Source of the DNA: an uncultured bacterium
Lineage (GTDB): Bacteria > Eisenbacteria > RBG-16-71-46 > CAIMUX01
Assembly: GCA_946886185.1 (NCBI GenBank)
Contig: CAMPIC010000149.1
Span: 1-6,890 of the forward strand
Direction of reading: 5' to 3'
Length of the DNA stretch: 6,890 nt
Each line of letters begins with the position of its first letter. Positions within the stretch are counted from its first letter, which is position 1. Positions 5,436 through 6,890 of this stretch are shown here, piece by piece. A program made the position numbers and the translations under genes. Below the pieces are notes generated by a model. It saw only the letters and a program-made list of their open reading frames with translations. It did not search any database and was not told the origin of the DNA.

Positions 5436-6674
5436 GTGTCGATCCGGATCGTTTGTGCGGTGGCCATTCTGGGAACGGCGGCCAGTGTCGGCCAAGCGGC
5501 GGCGGGATGGGAGCGGCAGTCCCTCGGGACGACGCTCGATCTGCATGACATCACCGCGAGCCACAGCACCATCGCCAAGGCGTGGGCCTGCGGCGACAGC
5601 GGGGCGATCTTCCATACTTCTGACTCCGGAGGAAGCTGGGTCCGGCAGGAGAGCGGCACGGATCGCGCGCTCCATGCGATCTCGTGGCAGGAGCTCAGCG
5701 GCGCGCCGATCCTCGCCGCGGGAGAGGGCGGATTGATCCTCCGTTCGACGGACGAAGGCGCGCACTGGACAGAAATTCCGAGCGGAACGGCCGAGACGCT
5801 CCGGGACATTTCCGATTTCGGACAGCTCGCGGTCGGGGACAACGGAACCATTCTCCACAGCAGCGACGCCGGAGTGACCTGGATCACCCATCAGAGCAAC
5901 ACCACCGCGGACCTACATGCCGTCGTCGGCAGCGGCTTGCGACGGGCGGTGGGAGAAGATGGGACCTTCATCGTCACGAATTCCGGCTCCACCAACTGGG
6001 TTCCGTGGGATTCCGGCACCACCGAGGATCTCTTCGCGATGGCGATGTTCTTCGGCAGCCTCATCGCGGGAGACGCAGGAACGTTGCTGCGTACCACCAA
6101 TGGCGGGCAGAACTGGATTCCGGCGAATGCCGGCGTGACCTCGGCGCTGCGCGGAATCGAGCTCTCCACGAACAACAACAGCCGCGCCTACGTCGTGGGA
6201 GATGAGGGCGTGATCCTGAAGACCACGGACGCGGGTGTGTCCTGGGGCTTCCAGGAAAGTGGAGTGACCAGCGCTCTGAACGCCGTCTTCTTCTACCTCT
6301 CGGACAGTCGCGGTTGGATCGCGGGGGATGACGGCGTCGTCCTGTACACCGCGGATGGAGGCGGCCCGCCCGTCCCGACCTCCGTGCCCGAGAATGCGGC
6401 GCATCGCGATGCGCACGTCTTGGCCATCGCGCCCAATCCATTCGGCGGTCGTGCGGAGCTGTCCTGGAAGCTGGCCGCGGCAGCCCCGGCCACGCTGGAC
6501 TTGTTCGATACTCGCGGCCGGCACCTGCAGCGGCTGTTCGAGACCCAGGAGATCCCGTCCGCCGGCACGGCGCGCCTGGACTTGTCGCGCTATCCGACCG
6601 GCACCTACTTCGTGCGGCTGGCGACGCCCGGCCAGACGATCCACCGATCCGTGATCCACATTCGGTCTCACTGA
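5436..6674 (+). CDS. Exported Ycf48/BNR-like seven-bladed beta-propeller with C-terminal sorting-like domain
   Basis: A 412-residue protein with a Sec signal peptide (hydrophobic core about 4-20, cleavage near QAAA, 20-23). Next come seven repeats of the form hhhhGDxGxIhxTxDxGxxW, starting near residues 49, 92, 130, 169, 208, 251 and 293. The closing Trp residues are W68, W111, W149, W188, W227 and W270. The seventh repeat ends GGGPP and lacks Trp. The missing strand is supplied by W25 and its GTTLDLHDI (31-39) at the N-terminus, a velcro closure typical of propellers. A short linker (about 310-326) leads to a C-terminal domain (about 328-412) with IAPNPFGG, LFDTRGRHLQ and YPTGTYFVRL motifs, like FlgD Ig-like/type IX sorting domains. 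Ycf48 itself aids photosystem II assembly, but many non-photosynthetic bacteria carry exported paralogues of unknown function, and nothing here suggests photosynthesis. It diverges from the di-heme propeller gene. A binding or scaffold role at the cell surface is inferred. Confidence 0.88.
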   Translation: MSIRIVCAVAILGTAASVGQAAAGWERQSLGTTLDLHDITASHSTIAKAWACGDSGAIFHTSDSGGSWVRQESGTDRALHAISWQELSGAPILAAGEGGLILRSTDEGAHWTEIPSGTAETLRDISDFGQLAVGDNGTILHSSDAGVTWITHQSNTTADLHAVVGSGLRRAVGEDGTFIVTNSGSTNWVPWDSGTTEDLFAMAMFFGSLIAGDAGTLLRTTNGGQNWIPANAGVTSALRGIELSTNNNSRAYVVGDEGVILKTTDAGVSWGFQESGVTSALNAVFFYLSDSRGWIAGDDGVVLYTADGGGPPVPTSVPENAAHRDAHVLAIAPNPFGGRAELSWKLAAAAPATLDLFDTRGRHLQRLFETQEIPSAGTARLDLSRYPTGTYFVRLATPGQTIHRSVIHIRSH

Positions 6675-6890
6675 CGTTCGATCCCGGCGGACCCGCCTTC
6701 CCGGCGGCTCCCGATCCGGCCGAGCACGTCCCACGCGCGCTCTCGCGGGTCGAACGAAGCGGCGTCGTCGTGGATCACGGCGGCGGCGCAGAGCGGTCTC
6801 GCGGCCGCGTGCAACCTCTTCGGTTCTTTCCTCGACGAGGCGAACGCGTCTCGGTACGCTCGTTCGAATATGGCGTTGCTCGGACTGAAC
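6668..6890 (-). CDS. Partial hypothetical protein, C-terminal end, cut by the right window edge
   Basis: A minus-strand frame enters from the right edge and stops at TGA (6668-6670), leaving about 73 codons with no internal stop. Most codons end in G or C (about four in five by my count), as in the genes nearby. The other minus-strand frames either stop or give Arg-rich shadow sequence. The visible part includes SNAIFERAYRDAF, PLCAAAVIHDDAASFDPRER and RAWDVLGRIGSRREGG. I recognise no family; it looks soluble, partly helical and without hydrophobic segments. Its stop overlaps the last 7 nt of the convergent Ycf48-like gene, so there is no room for an intergenic terminator. The start lies outside the window. 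Confidence 0.55.
   Translation of the reverse strand, partial: FSPSNAIFERAYRDAFASSRKEPKRLHAAARPLCAAAVIHDDAASFDPRERAWDVLGRIGSRREGGSAGIERQ

Noticed and set aside
5196..5891. 232-codon upstream extension of the di-heme propeller frame
   Set aside because: It overlaps most of the first third of the Ycf48-like gene in antisense, is Arg/Ser/Gly-rich, and places the signal peptide internally. The ATG at 5195 gives a normal exported protein.
6686..6707. GC-rich inverted repeats (GGCGG/CCGCC) just after the Ycf48-like stop
   Set aside because: They fall inside the minus-strand coding frame and are short GC words expected by chance. There is no T-tract, so they are not called a terminator.

Overview
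The window is GC-rich bacterial DNA with densely packed genes on both strands. It has no rRNA, tRNA, CRISPR array, insertion sequence or integrase that I can see. Two exported proteins end in the same kind of PNP-type C-terminal domain (FlgD Ig-like / type-IX-sorting-like). That architecture is common in uncultivated FCB-group relatives such as Candidatus Eisenbacteria. The placement is an inference from domain style and base composition, not from a marker gene.

Left part (1-1,729). On the minus strand, a coiled-coil protein of the FliJ/YscO (SctO) type III secretion stalk family is followed 37 nt later by an unidentified gene that runs off the left edge. This looks like the 5' end of a type III secretion operon. 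Diverging from it across about 170 bp, which holds a nested palindrome, are a DUF445-family membrane protein and then a dodecin (small flavin-binding protein).

Middle (1,730-5,195). Stem-loops separate dodecin from a convergent minus-strand pair. The downstream gene of that pair encodes a small exported protein of unknown function. The upstream gene encodes a 931-residue exported protein made of a YVTN-like beta-propeller, a di-heme cytochrome c module (two CXXCH motifs), an EF-hand/TSP3-like calcium loop and a C-terminal sorting-like domain.

Right part (5,196-6,890). A 240 bp divergent intergenic region contains a run of ten G and a hairpin that abuts the next ribosome binding site. It leads to a plus-strand Ycf48/BNR-like seven-bladed propeller with its own C-terminal sorting-like domain. 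A further minus-strand gene, cut by the right edge, overlaps the end of the propeller gene.

The clearest theme is cell-surface or extracellular protein export. The window holds one type III secretion component and two exported propellers with related C-terminal tails, transcribed divergently from one control region. The di-heme propeller fusion and the poly-G tract between the two propeller genes are the most unusual items. Most other long open frames here are high-GC shadows of these genes.
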